A stretch of DNA of 64,000 nucleotides from Sipunculus nudus (Eukaryota > Annelida > Sipuncula > Golfingiida > Sipunculidae), in the NCBI GenBank assembly GCA_026874595.1, contig CM049314.1, forward strand, positions 13,880,729 through 13,944,728. Reading direction: 5' to 3'. Below the pieces are notes generated by a model, which searched no databases, had not been told where the DNA came from, and worked only from the letters and a program-made list of their open reading frames with translations. How positions within the stretch are numbered: position 1 is the stretch's first letter; every line of letters begins with the position of its first letter. Below are positions 38,347-49,140 of the stretch, in pieces. A program made the translations under genes and the position numbers.

Positions 38347-38710
38347 TCACATTCCATTCTTGGTAATAGATTTCATTCTACCCACTGCTCCCACGGAGAA
38401 CGTTTGCCGAGTACCGCTACCAGGGAGCCGTGCGCACTGCCAAACGTGTAAACTTGATCTACATACGGGAAATACCAACCTCATCGGTCGAAACATTAAG
38501 CCCAACGTTTGGGAAGTACCAGGACAAAGGTTTTGGCCAACGAGAGCGGGGCAATCCCTGGCGTTTTTGTTATTGCCCACTCAGTCATACTTGGCACGAC
38601 GCCAATGTACACGGTTCCTTCGAGAGCGGGGTAAAGAAGCCGTGACCAGTGCTGTCATTGGCTCTCCTGTGGGCTTTCTTTAATGCTTCATATATAAAAG
38701 TACACGTGGC
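38347..38710 (+). promoter_or_regulatory. GC-richer segment with a TATA-type promoter look
   Basis: A GC-rich block (38350-38670) with overlapping open frames on both strands and no recognisable domain is followed by an inverted CCAAT (CATTGGCTCTC, near 38655) and a consensus TATA box (TATATAAAAG, about 38691). No gene is seen downstream before the foldback element at 38910. It may be a relic promoter or part of an unrecognised repeat. Confidence 0.25.
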
Positions 38711-38909
38711 TGTTTACGTACGTACTTGGTGATTCTGACTAGGAATAACTGCCAATATTTAACCAGAAGTTGGTTTCAGAGGATGACACACAGTACTATT
38801 TCTGAAAAGTTTATATTTATTTATCATTTATCACATCTTTTTCATGCAAAATCAATTTTTTTATCTCATGAATCCCGAGTGGTAGCACAGATCAAGTCTG
38901 GGGTTTACT

Positions 38910-39782
38910 CACAGGCACTCGTTTCCAGCACTAAAATGGCTTAGAAACCGTAAGCACGTTGAGTATGCGCGATATACCAGTTAGAAAAGAACAAGGTAAT
39001 GAACTCCACCGCTACGCGGGCAAGACAACTTTTTTTCACAAGTCCGAATTCCGGAGAATTATGCGCTTCACAAGCATGATCGCGCCTTTTTGTTGAAAAC
39101 TAATTTATACACAAGATTAAACTTCCAAAAATAAAAGTTCTTCACATTAACTGCGAAATCCAGTACGTTTATTCCAGCTTTGACACGGTATTTTGTCATG
39201 TATACATTTACTAGTTGCGGAAGCTGACGTCACCCCGGGCTGAATGGATTTCCCCCTGAACTGGGCGCTGTGATTGGCTGCATGGTACCAGTCGTTTTCT
39301 ACATCTCTTTTGGGCGCACTATTCAAACAGCTGTCAAATGGTCAATGAAGTTGAAAATCAGTGGGCATGGCATGCAAACACAACCAGGACCATTATGTCA
39401 CTTGTTTTGTATACATTAACGTCTGTTCTATAACCATAACATACATTAAGCCCGGGATGACGTCAACTTCCGCAACTAGTAAATGTATACATGACAAATG
39501 ACCGTGTCAGAGCTGGAATAAACGTGCTGGAATTCGCGGTTAGTGTGAAGAACTTTTATTTTTGGAAGTTTAATCTTGTGTATAAATTAGTTTTCAACAA
39601 AAAGGCGCGCGATCATGTTTGTGAAGCGGATAATTCTCCGGAATTCGGACTAATGAAAAAAAGTTGTCTTGCCCGCGTAGCGGTGGAGTTCATTACCTTG
39701 TTCTTTTCTAACTGGTATATCGCGCATACTCAACGTGCTTTCGGTTTCTAAGCCATTTTAGTGCTAGAAACGAATGCCTGTG
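38910..39782. mobile_element. Foldback DNA element with 330-bp inverted arms and 8-bp target duplication
   Basis: The left arm (38910 to about 39245) and right arm (about 39454-39782) are reverse complements with only scattered differences, starting CACAGGCA(C/T)TCGTTTC and ending CCTGTG. The arms flank a unique loop of about 200 bases. The exact octamer GGTTTACT stands immediately outside both ends (38902-38909 and 39783-39790), as expected for a target-site duplication. An 8-bp duplication fits the hAT class; the long arms fit a foldback or MITE form. Each arm contains TGACGTCA (CRE-type palindrome) and a GC-rich CCGCTACGCGGGCAAGAC segment. ORFs inside (39491-39751) are arm sequence, not a gene. 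Confidence 0.85.
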
Positions 39783-39829
39783 GGTTTACTGACCGGATTC
39801 TTATTCAGAGGACTACGGAGACATAACAT

Positions 39830-40515
39830 TCACGTTTCGATTTTTATTATGAATGAATATAAAATTATGAACGTTTGCTGATACAGAATTGTGCATTTAT
39901 ACTCGCATACCACCTGAATGCGTTTGCTCACGTACAGATATAAACTGAACTAAATGTATGCAATCGCCGAGTGATAACTGATTCCCCCCACCCACCCACC
40001 CTAGAAAAATAGAAAACCGTCCGCTACTGAGCGATATTGAGGATATCGCTACAGGGTGTACGGTCTTGGGGGTAAGGTCGAGGCCAAAATTAAATATCTG
40101 TTACACGGGACTAACATTTTGCGCAAGTTTCATTTTTCGAAAATCAGCTATATTGGAAACCTAGCGCAATCAGAAAATGACAGAAGAGAAAAATAAAAGC
40201 TAATTGGAATCGATGGTTTTGCACCCAGGGGACCTAACTACGTCCAACCAACAAACATGTTACCAAAGTGCGGAAATAGAAATAAGCAGTCCCTATAATC
40301 TTACCTCCCTATACCGGGAGAGGCTTAATCACTGGCAAAAAAAAAAAAAAAAATCGGGTATCGACACAGTAATTTGGAGGGTTAGTGAGTAAGTACATTC
40401 TCACATGTCGGTTTTTATTATGAATGGATTTATAAATGATGAACGCTTGATGATATATAATTGTGCATCTACACTCTCTTTCGATTTGAATACGTTTGCC
40501 TACGTACTTTAACAG
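39830..40515. repeat. Local direct repeat pair
   Basis: About 115 bases at 39838-39955 recur diverged at 40410-40515: TTTTTATTATGAATG, TGAACG(T)TTG, AATTGTGCAT, CGTTTGC(C/T)(C/T)ACGTAC in the same order. The intervening part contains a poly-A run (40338-40353). No coding sequence. Confidence 0.6.
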
Positions 40516-41090
40516 AAACACATTCGAATGATTAAGCTGAGATTATCTACATATACTGCAGGGCGAATCTGTCAGCTGATAAACGTATTTCTCATGAATA
40601 GATGTTACAGTCATAGCTTCAAAATAAAAATGTCTTTCACCTTTTACCGACTTATATAACATCGCTTTGTTCATCCCCTTGACAGCTAAAGGTGGTCACA
40701 GTTTCGTTGGAATAGTCACCACTAGATGTCGCCTATTTAGAAATAAAGTTCTAAATTTTTGTTTTTAACGCGGCCGAGGGCCAACTTCTATAACGTATCG
40801 GTCATAATAGCAAGGATGTTGGGTCTTTGTGAACCGATATAAATATAATTATTACACTATTTCCGAAAGTAATTGATGACGCTTTAAAAATGTAGGGACT
40901 TCTTTTTATCATATGGTAGTATGTATTGTATCACAATCTCACATTCCTGTTGGTTCATTTTCGAAGAAAAATCGACTACATGTGAAATAAGCAGTGCATT
41001 CTTAGAGTCTGTATTGCTACTAACACGAATGGCATTTTCACTATAAACTCTTTCTTGAAAGAATATCTGGTATAAGACGATTAGCACCGC

Positions 41091-41662
41091 TTGATGGGAC
41101 AGACTTCCGCGCAAAATATTCATGGTAATTCCCAGCAAGAAGTACCCTTGGTTTTACCAATATCCTTTTGGTCTGTCACAAAAGTTCTCTACTTGAACAT
41201 CATTGAGCACGGTGTCTCTGAAATATGTCAAGCCTGCAGGTTCTTCATAAAGATCACAGAGGGCAGCACCTGTCTCCTGTCTAGACTGATACCGAGAGCT
41301 TTCAGTTCACCAATATCGACAACCAAACAAAAGCCATTCGGTAGAGGCTGTGGAAAAATATTAGTACTGGATTCAGACAGCCTGGCCTTCCTTACTGCCT
41401 CGGGGGATAAATACTGCCATAGCACAGAAACATGTCATGAACAGCCCGTTGTATGTTTCAGATGGTAATATGATTGTTTATTTTTTATGACTGGGCCACG
41501 TACAGGAGGAAAGATAAAGTTTCTGAGACTATTGTATAGGAAATTTGTTAGCTGCAACTTATTTTGCAAAACATTGCTTGTTGATAACGAGGTAAATAAT
41601 TGACCTGCGTGCCCTGTAAATGCGCAGGGTATCAGTCTATCTATTGTGCTTATGCTTGCCAA
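41091..41662. other. Unrecognised segment downstream of the profilin gene
   Basis: Open frames on both strands (plus 41091-41468; minus 41228-41425 and 41435-41662) overlap, so most must be shadows. None shows a domain I know. On the minus strand a candidate AATAAA signal at 41482-41477 could end the profilin transcript about 200 bases after its stop, making part of this its 3' UTR. Confidence 0.35.
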
Positions 41663-41674
41663 GGTAAACTTCTG

Positions 41675-42124
41675 CTACTGCTGCCAGGTATCATCAGACC
41701 ACGTGCCGGGTCCCACATTTTGTAAGTGTCCTAATATGTGCAGGACTTCACCTCTACACTGTCCGCTGTCTACGTCAGCCGGAGATTTCCCGACAATCAC
41801 AATATCTTCGGCTATAGCGGCACACACCACGTTCTGTGAGCGTCCGTTTACTGGCCCGCGGGCTTCTAGCACTGTCCCGTTGTTATCGAGTACAGTATAT
41901 TTCTTGCCCTGTAGTCGTAGTTCTACATTCATGTACTCGCTTGGGCCTTTCTGCGGCGACAGGAGGGACGCTATATGTGTGAACTCTGGATGTTTGATCT
42001 TGAATCCCGGTGTCCGACACCAATGCTCTCCATCCAGAGTTGACAGAGCCAGCCCGCTGACCGACTGCCTGGCCACGCCGTCCACCAAGTATGCAATCCA
42101 CTCTTCCATGCCCTGGTGGGTGAT
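41675..42124 (-). CDS. Profilin-domain exon
   Basis: 450 bases including the TAG stop, after acceptor CTTTGTTTTTCAG. It opens I-T-H-Q-G-M then E-E-W-I-A-Y and contains the whole profilin fold in one exon. GC content is clearly above the flanking introns. A 12-residue tail (GTWSDDTWQQ at its end) extends beyond the usual profilin end. Confidence 0.85.
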   Translation of the reverse strand: MTHQGMEEWIAYLVDGVARQSVSGLALSTLDGEHWCRTPGFKIKHPEFTHIASLLSPQKGPSEYMNVELRLQGKKYTVLDNNGTVLEARGPVNGRSQNVVCAAIAEDIVIVGKSPADVDSGQCRGEVLHILGHLQNVGPGTWSDDTWQQ

Positions 42125-44183
42125 CTGAAAAACAAAGCAAGCAAATCATTGATCCTGTTATTCAGATTGAGTTGTTTGATAGATTGAAATGTTAGATATT
42201 GTGTGGTTTTGTAATTAACTGAGGTCCCCCCAGGAGTGTATGTGCATTCATCCCTGCCCCTGTGTTTGTGTGTATGTATGTTTGTTCACAACATAACTCA
42301 TGCAATAAAAAAAAACGGAATCTCGTGAAATTGTCATGGAATTTTGGGAATGGGCCAATGAAGAATCGGTTAGATTTTGGTGTATCCGGAATATGTACAG
42401 TCTCTTGTGCACAAATGAACCTGGGAATATGGGCCGATTTAAAGGCGGAGCATTGTATTCCTTAGAATGCAGAGTTCTAGTTTATACTATAGTATTAGCT
42501 GACCGAACGCTGACCGACCTGGGGCGGTTCGTTGATAATGTTGTTTGTGAGGGTTGACGAAGGGTGGTATTCTGCGAGACATTAGAGTATGGAGTCTTTT
42601 TCTGCCAGAAGTTTTTGGATATAACTTTAAAATCGTTATAATATACATGCATAATATATACATAATAGTAAAAATAAAGGCTGTTTATCACGGGAGTGTG
42701 TTTGGGTGTCTTTTACTATCTTCTGAATAAAAAAAAACTTGTGCATTGATAAGAAATATAAGTTGATTTAAAATGAGAAAGCAGATAAAGAATAACAGCA
42801 TTTGTTACCTGGTTGCGTCTCGTTAGTATATCATTAGAAGGATTTCCGTATATGACATCATCATCCCCCGGGTCGCCGTAAGACCCATGCGGCGGTATAC
42901 CTATCGGCGGAGGAGGCGGAGGTCTGCAAGCATTGTTTTACATTTTAAGAGCTTTCACAGTAAAACATATTGCATTTCTCTGCAAAAACACATAACTTGG
43001 AATTTGCTTATTTGTTCAATGACCAATTATAAAGTACTGCGTTTATTTCCAATATTTATATATTTTAACAAACATAGATCTGCTTGTCCTGTAGTCCTAT
43101 GTATTGGTTATAGCCCAGTGAAATGTGATGCATCACGTAAGATTTATGAGGTGTTTGTCATTTATGGCAATCGCGAGGCGAAGCCGAGCGAATGCTTTGA
43201 TTGATACACACTGAGGAAAACTATTATAATATTTCACTGGGCTATAATTGATTTGTCCCACGTGCCCTCCTCAAGGTATAAGTTCGATCAGCTGCACTGT
43301 CGTATTACTCCCGCTAATAATTGAGACCCAACTTGGTCTAGCTTTCGCTTAACTACATTTATTGCCGGGAGAAAATCGTATAAAATCAAATATTGTGTTT
43401 ATGGCAGGGGAACCTAAGTAAATCGGGTCTCAAATAGGAATGAATTCGAATGACTGAGCAATTTAGCTAAATATTGTGAGATGAGCCCCGATAAGAGGTG
43501 GTTTATTAAGGTTCAACTGGTCAAGTAATGGATTGGCCTAAATTCGGGGCATTATCGAATCGGTGGGCCTTCAGCAAGGAATCGTTCATTAAGAAGCTTA
43601 TAGGGGTTGGTGAGTTTCAATTTCTTAAATTTTTCTTCCGTCATTTTCTGTTTGCTCCAGATCATCAATATGATTTCGAAAAGCCAAAATTTGAGCGCAA
43701 TATAATTTCAAAGCCAAATATTTGCACCTGTTATTTATTTTTAGCTTTGAATTTATTCCCAAGGTCGTACACGGTATAGCCGACTCCCCATTAACGCTCA
43801 GTTCCCCGGGCGGGGGGGGGGGGGGGGGGGGCTTCATATGGTCGCTTTGGGATTGCAAACACCTAGTTAATTTATCATTTTTGTTGATCCTCGTATAGAG
43901 ATTCCGTATTACAGATAAGTTCTACAGTTACCACCATATTTAAAACATGCACAGAACAGATCTTTTACCTTCTACGCTTGTTTCGCGTTGACATTGGTAT
44001 ATTTCCATTTTCGGGGTTGATCCTGTCAGAGCGGTCTCTCTTACAGCCGTACCGGCACAGACAGACGCACCACAGTGTCAGCAGTACGATTAGGACCAAC
44101 ACACAGGCCAGGAATACCAGTAGGATCTTACCTGTGATGTCGTAACCACTGAACCGAAACAATACTTTATCCAAAACCTCCAT
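41675..44183 (-). CDS. Membrane-tethered profilin (three coding exons)
   Basis: Predicted 259-residue protein from joined exons 44183-43969, 42923-42809 and 42124-41675; junctions are phase 2 then phase 0 and read in frame. Order: short N-terminus, hydrophobic helix (about 20-43, core LLVFLACVLVLIVLLTLW), Cys-rich and basic juxtamembrane part (C39, C41, C43, C47; RYGCKRDR), hexaproline (73-78), acidic linker (DPGDDDVIYG, 89-98), then a profilin domain (about 116-248). Profilin hallmarks: WIAYLVD (W119, Y122), W145, LRLQGKKYTVLD (179-190), and a C-terminal helix GEVLHILGHLQNV. W119/Y122/W145 align with human profilin-1 W3/Y6/W31, the polyproline-binding residues. Known: profilin binds actin monomers and polyproline. 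Inferred: positive charge after the helix puts the profilin domain in the cytosol, so this would be an actin-regulating module held at a membrane. Ordinary profilins are about 130-140 residues and soluble. M116 could start a 144-residue soluble form from another promoter. Confidence 0.82.
42345..42382. repeat. Short dispersed repeat (copy also at 49684-49722)
   Basis: GGGAATGGGCCAATGAAGAA followed by (C)CGGTTAGATTTTGGTGT is shared with 49684-49722 almost exactly; a remnant lies near 54247. It is part of a longer non-coding repeat, here inside a profilin intron. Confidence 0.7.
42809..42923 (-). CDS. Polyproline linker exon of the tethered profilin
   Basis: 115 bases between acceptor AATGCTTGCAG and donor AACCAG|GTAACA. 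The first base completes an Arg codon, followed by six Pro codons (CCT and CCG), IGIPPHGSYGDPG, three Asp, and TRRNQ. Phase 2 in, phase 0 out. Confidence 0.78.
43109..43246. mobile_element. MITE with perfect 16-bp terminal inverted repeats, in the profilin intron
   Basis: The ends are exact reverse complements: TATAGCCCAGTGAAAT (43109-43124) and ATTTCACTGGGCTATA (43231-43246). The outermost TA on each side could be a TA target duplication, as for Tc1/mariner-type elements. The interior has GCGAGGCGAAGCCGAGCG and no coding capacity. It sits between the membrane-anchor and polyproline exons. Confidence 0.8.
43812..43831. repeat. Poly-G tract
   Basis: 20 consecutive G residues. Confidence 0.95.
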
Positions 44184-44282
44184 CTTGTTCTGGCGGCTTG
44201 TGCCTCGTTCTCAGAATCTTAAATTGGCATTCACCTACCCAAGGAAATATTCTTCTTCAAATGTGCATGTGCACTGGGGATG
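43969..44282 (-). CDS. Membrane-anchor exon of the tethered profilin
   Basis: Acceptor TCTCACTTTTTTCAG ends at 44283, then a 99-base 5' UTR segment to the ATG at 44183. The coding part (215 bases) encodes the transmembrane helix and the basic segment up to NKRR, ending in donor AGAAG|GTAAAA (phase 2). Read through, the frame hits TAA at once, which supports the splice. A strong acceptor upstream of the ATG implies at least one untranslated exon further upstream. Confidence 0.8.
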
Positions 44283-44980
44283 CTGAAAAAAGTGAGATAT
44301 ATCAATTTGATTATTCTGACAGGTAAAACTAAGATGACTCCCACTGTCTATTTGACTGGCCGTAGTAACAGAAATAGAAGTTGATACGTAGCAAGCTATC
44401 ATTATATAACATCACATCTTCCTAAAAAGCAAATATCTGATCGCTAAACAACACAAAGACATTTCATTTGTAACCTTAATTTTATTCATAATCACAACAA
44501 CAAAATTAAAAATGTGCTTTATTTGATTTCTTATCTATCTGTCAGCAAGGATCTGGCCGCTATACTCTATTAAGTGAACTTGTTTCAGCGAGGCGCTCTG
44601 GCGTCTATTTTATGAATAATGAACAAACCTGTGAGTTTAGGCGACAATTACAGATGCTTGTCAAATTAAACGAACTAAAACGTGGGTAGGAAAATCCCAA
44701 ACACAGAAAATCAGATCTTTGTTTTTATTGTATTATAAACATGAAAATCATTCAAGTTACAAATTAAAGATCATAATTTTTCCATTCAAGATAATTTTTA
44801 GCAAACAAACGTTTTAATGTTTTGGAGAATAAAGCATCGATTAGTACATGTTGTATGTGAAATACAAAATGATTTAACAGAACATATATCGCTCAATTAT
44901 TTCCAGTTGTATCATTTAACTTGTATCCCCATGTGGTTACTTTAACCAAAAAAAAATTACCAAATGGTATTAACACTCAC

Positions 44981-45120
44981 TTGACGTGATAAGAATAAGG
45001 GTTTACTTTTAAGATGCTTGTATTTCAGACAAACTCCTTGCATAAACTATGTTTGCTCTGTGGCCCGTTTTATTCTTCTTGCAGGCAAACACAGGTCGCA
45101 CGATGGTGGATGACGTCACA
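44981..45120 (-). promoter_or_regulatory. Candidate promoter and untranslated first exon of the tethered profilin
   Basis: On the minus strand a CRE-type palindrome TGACGTCA (about 45116-45109) lies upstream of a donor-like site GTCAA|GTGAGT (donor from 44980), which could join the acceptor at 44283. The start of transcription is not defined and the exon is inferred from splice logic only. Confidence 0.3.
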
Positions 45121-45239
45121 GAGTCACGGGCTTTTTTATCGGCGCATCATGAAGAACGGCACTGAAAGGACTTCCGGCAGAAGGGATAGTTTACTTTACA
45201 CTGGATGCCTGTTGAAGAGAGAGAAAAGATACACATCGT

Positions 45240-46288
45240 GAGGAGAAAAAAAACATCTCTAACATGACGCCCCAATTCGCGTTATATGAGAGTAAAACTA
45301 ATTAAGTGTCAGATAGAAGAGCATTGAGCGTTCAAGAGTCTAATTACTGTTTTGATACAGGATTTTATGTTATTGTTTCTCATAGAACGCACCCCCCCCC
45401 CAACACTTAACATTACTGCCATGTTGGTTCCATATACGTTATTTGCTCAATTGTAATTTAAAGTATCCTTATGGCCATTTCAATTATTATTTTGGCACTC
45501 TGGGTGCAAAACAAAGGTTTCAGGTTAACAATTCTTCTAAAAAAAATATGATCTCTTTCTTTACACTTCATCTGAACATTTCCAAAGTTTTATTTCAGCT
45601 GACTGAAAGTCATCTGCGTTATAGTGACGAGTCTTTGTGCGCTTGTCACATCTCCGGAAACAGGATACTCATCATAAGCATCAGACCCAAAAAGCTCAGA
45701 CTTGAAAAATCTTGGCAGCTTCTGTACAGGTTTACATTCTTCCTGTTATGAAAAAAATACGGTGTTTCAACCTCTGAAGCTTTAACTGTCGTCAGTAAAT
45801 TTATCCAAAGGGCACAGACCTTAGTTGAAAATACAGCTGGATTTCCAGACAGGTCATAATTGGGTTTACTGCTCGCGCGAGGCAGGCTATAGGATATTGA
45901 TCAGGAAGTTCATGAAAGGGATGTTTTATAAATTAGCTCCAGGATTACTCATTTCTATTAATCAAATAATTTATGTTTTAGTAAATACTCAGTTTGTTGT
46001 GCCAATTTTATTTATTTGATACCACCCTATGATTGTACCTTTGTATGTTTCAATCTTCCTTAAATTTATTTCCTGGATCAATTAAGATTTTTTTCCAGAA
46101 AACTGAAACAGGTTCAGAAGAGCTTCAAGAATGGGTTGAATCACTGTCTGATTACACATTGGAGGGGTGGTAGGAAGACTTATATACATGTACTTATATA
46201 GAAAATCAGATATTCTTAAAACAATAAGGGTTTATTATTTTGTCCAATGTAGTAGGTAACATGCGTCATAATTTTCACCTGATCATAA
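45240..46288. other. Intergenic, no gene seen
   Basis: Short ORFs (45443-45751 and others) lack domains and splice context. A relative of the AGCTGACT repeat head (TTTCAGCTGACTGAAAGTCAT) lies near 45593. Confidence 0.5.
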
Positions 46289-46444
46289 TGTTACGAAGAC
46301 AAATTATTCAGGGGAAAACATTATGCCGGTCCCGGATTCAAACCCCTGTCGGTGGCGCACAAGTCCGGCGTACCATCCGCTTCGCTAGAAAAGCAAGCTT
46401 TACTAGCGAGACAGTTCGGTCCGCTATTATGTCACCCCGTAACA
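46289..46444 (-). repeat. Short tRNA-like element with TGTTACG terminal repeats, copy 3
   Basis: The best-preserved ends of the three copies: TGTTACG at 46289-46295 and CGTAACA at 46438-46444. Box A (TAGCGAAGCGG) is intact on the minus strand. Box B is degraded (GTTTGAATCC). Same orientation as the copies at 2953 and 3271, 43 kb away. Confidence 0.65.
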
Positions 46445-46449
46445 ATAAT

Positions 46450-48767
46450 TAGAATAGAGTAAATCAGCAGAAAAGTTCAGCATCCCCCGCTGTTTTACAT
46501 ATCATTAAAACACCACCATTATCAACACTGGTAAATAGCACTTGCTCTGTGACCATGGCCTTAAAGACCTGTTATATTTTGATGCTGACTTATAAAACAG
46601 CGATATCCCCTTAGTATGATAATGTGTTCATCTGAGTAAGACGTATATTTTCCTCATGCGAAAGCGGCTGGTAATTTTTTTAGATATAGTGCCTGTGGTG
46701 AAGTCGAAACCTGTAATAGTCTGTACATTGTACATTGTACGCCTTTTACAAGTATCAGTGTTGGATCTTCTATCACTTAGGGCAGCACGCATAAATTATC
46801 GGCATTTTAAAATGGGGAACCAAGACCCCTATAGCTCCGCACACTCCGGACATACACACTATTTGTATGTGAGCACTCTCAGTTACGAACACCTCTGTAT
46901 TACGGACAATCGTGGTCTGAAATCTTCATAGTAGGAATACCTCTCATAAACCAGCTCAAACACTGATTGCGGCGACGTCGGATAAATTTAGTCCCAATTA
47001 TACATATTTTAATATGTACAATTGGGGCTAAATATAACGGACCTTAGATATATCATATCTGTCTCTTCCTATTTTTCTGATGTATCCCACAATACGCAAG
47101 TTGAATATTAATTAAGTTTCACTACACATATTCTCCAAAGGGAAAGTTATCGTTTCGTGCCAGGCCTTTGTATTCTTTAAACCATCACAGTCATATGGGA
47201 GGACATTGACTGACGTTTTTTATGGCTGACACGGGTCACTGATCTGTTACATGTAATACTTTATTGGTGATGGGCGTTTCAAAGCTTACATATTATTACA
47301 CACGCCGAAACAAGGCATAGTAATGGTATTTATCTTAAAACTGGTAATTATCCCACTCCGCATTTGTCACGGAACTCTTGGACTTGAACTGTGGGGAGCA
47401 ATGCCAAGTGTGTCCTAAGGGATCATTTCCCTTATTTACCAATAAATCTTGAGAAAGTTAAATTTTTTACCCCGTATATAGGAGCTAAAGTAGCGCTATG
47501 GTTGTTGAACTTGCAGCTGCCATATTTGAATGAAGTAACTGGTCTTAAACTAATGATAGGATAATATTCTACTTAGTATTAATATGAGAAAGAACCCCGG
47601 ATAAAAGTGACATTAGGACTGAACTAACGCAAATGTGTTATCATCCGATTTCCTCGTGGTCTCCAATATGAAAGTGGAACGACACGATCTATAGGATCCG
47701 TTTCCTGGTATCAAATAAGCTTTTAATGAGGTACGTTAGGCCTGGTTGTATCATATAAACACGCTTATAGTGTACAAATACAATAAACTCACAGGCTACG
47801 GCTCAGCCTAAAATAAATATGTGTTATCATGAACATACACGTGTAATACAATATGTCATTAATATAAGCATATCCAGATTAACCACTGCAATTTTATACT
47901 TGCCAAATTTATTGATTCAGAACTTAACCCAGAATAAATACTCGGCCGACGTTTATTGTCAGAATAAAATTTTATAATTTGCATTATAAATAGACAGGAC
48001 ACCTGTATCCCTAATATGTCAGATAAACCCTACGATACGGAACAAAAGACGTTTTGAGCTTGTGTTTAAATTATTACCTTGTATATGCAAACGAATTTAA
48101 ACTGTTCTTTCACTAATCTTCAAAAATTTAATCTTGCGAATCAATCAGAGAGGAACACCGCGGCATACCCCCAGACCTAATCCCCATATCCAATACCACT
48201 GTCATAATATAGTATGTATTTGCACTCTATCACACGCAGGCAGTGCATAACAATATTATTTAAAATGCTCATACAGCCACACAAATAAATAACAAACTCA
48301 CGTAATTTAATGCTATATTTTATAAAACGCAAAATTAAATATCATGACGCCAGTCGACCTACTGATGATGAATACTACGATCGGAGACTGGCTTTATCGT
48401 ACGTCTTGGATAAGTGTGTTCTTTGCTTGTAGTGGCATCAACAAAATTAAAGCTAAGGCTATCTCACTCTACCATTTCTAAATATTTTCCTCAAAATAGA
48501 CCAAACAGAATTAAAAGACAATCACTATCCAGTGGGGTTGTATCAATATGTCGATATATCGATACATATCGATACGGTTACTGATATGCAACTCATATTG
48601 TATCGTCGTATCGAGGAAACACAATGACTACTAATAAATATAGCTACAAGGGAGGACTGTAAACAAGATCGAGTCATTTTAAATGAGTGCCTACCAAGTC
48701 CAAAGCGAATACTGCAGCCAATGGCGCCACCAATATGTCCAGCAAGCGAGCAGTCTGTTTATATTAT

Positions 48768-48770
<3 letters not shown>
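46450..48770. other. Intergenic, no gene seen
   Basis: AT-rich, with a near-perfect hairpin at 46986-47033 (separate entry) and TATCGATA-rich sequence at about 48548-48615 that resembles the end of a DNA transposon but lacks a visible partner end. Confidence 0.5.
46986..47033. repeat. Hairpin-forming inverted repeat
   Basis: Arms 46986-47008 and 47011-47033 (ATTTAGTCCCAATTATACATA against its complement) pair over 23 positions with one mismatch and one G-T pair, around a 2-base loop. Confidence 0.8.
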
Positions 48771-48772
<2 letters not shown>

Positions 48773-48824
<52 letters not shown>

Positions 48825-48826
48825 TT
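48773..48826. repeat. (TA)n microsatellite
   Basis: About 24 TA units flanked by CACA and CATA variants. Confidence 0.95.
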
Positions 48827-49140
48827 TGTTGGACCCTGTCTGAGCCTGTGACGTGTATCTGCTTTCATTTAACAAAACTCGCTATGCTTGCTCAAAGGAC
48901 CCGAACCAAGCAGACAACCATTACTTGCATTGCGCATGCCCGTGGATAAGGTCTGTTAGAACTATATCGGAACGTTTTTTGTGAATTATCATCAGACAGA
49001 AAAATACAGATACCTTGTCTATGAAAATGACTGCCAAAGGGTATGCCGAGAATATCAGTTTACTTAAGTGACAAAAAAAACGATCTGGAATACTTACAGA
49101 TTTCAGTGACTATCCTCCAATAAAATAACATGATATTACT

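Noticed and set aside
38347-38683. Overlapping ORFs on both strands in a GC-richer block
   Set aside because: All frames are open because of composition; I compared them mentally with histone and common domain patterns and found no match.
39491-39751. 86-codon ORF
   Set aside because: It lies inside an arm of the foldback element and reads arm sequence.
41646-42149. Plus-strand 160-codon ORF and minus-strand 88-codon ORF over the profilin exon
   Set aside because: Shadows: the minus frame at 42124-41675 gives a profilin domain, the others give nothing recognisable.
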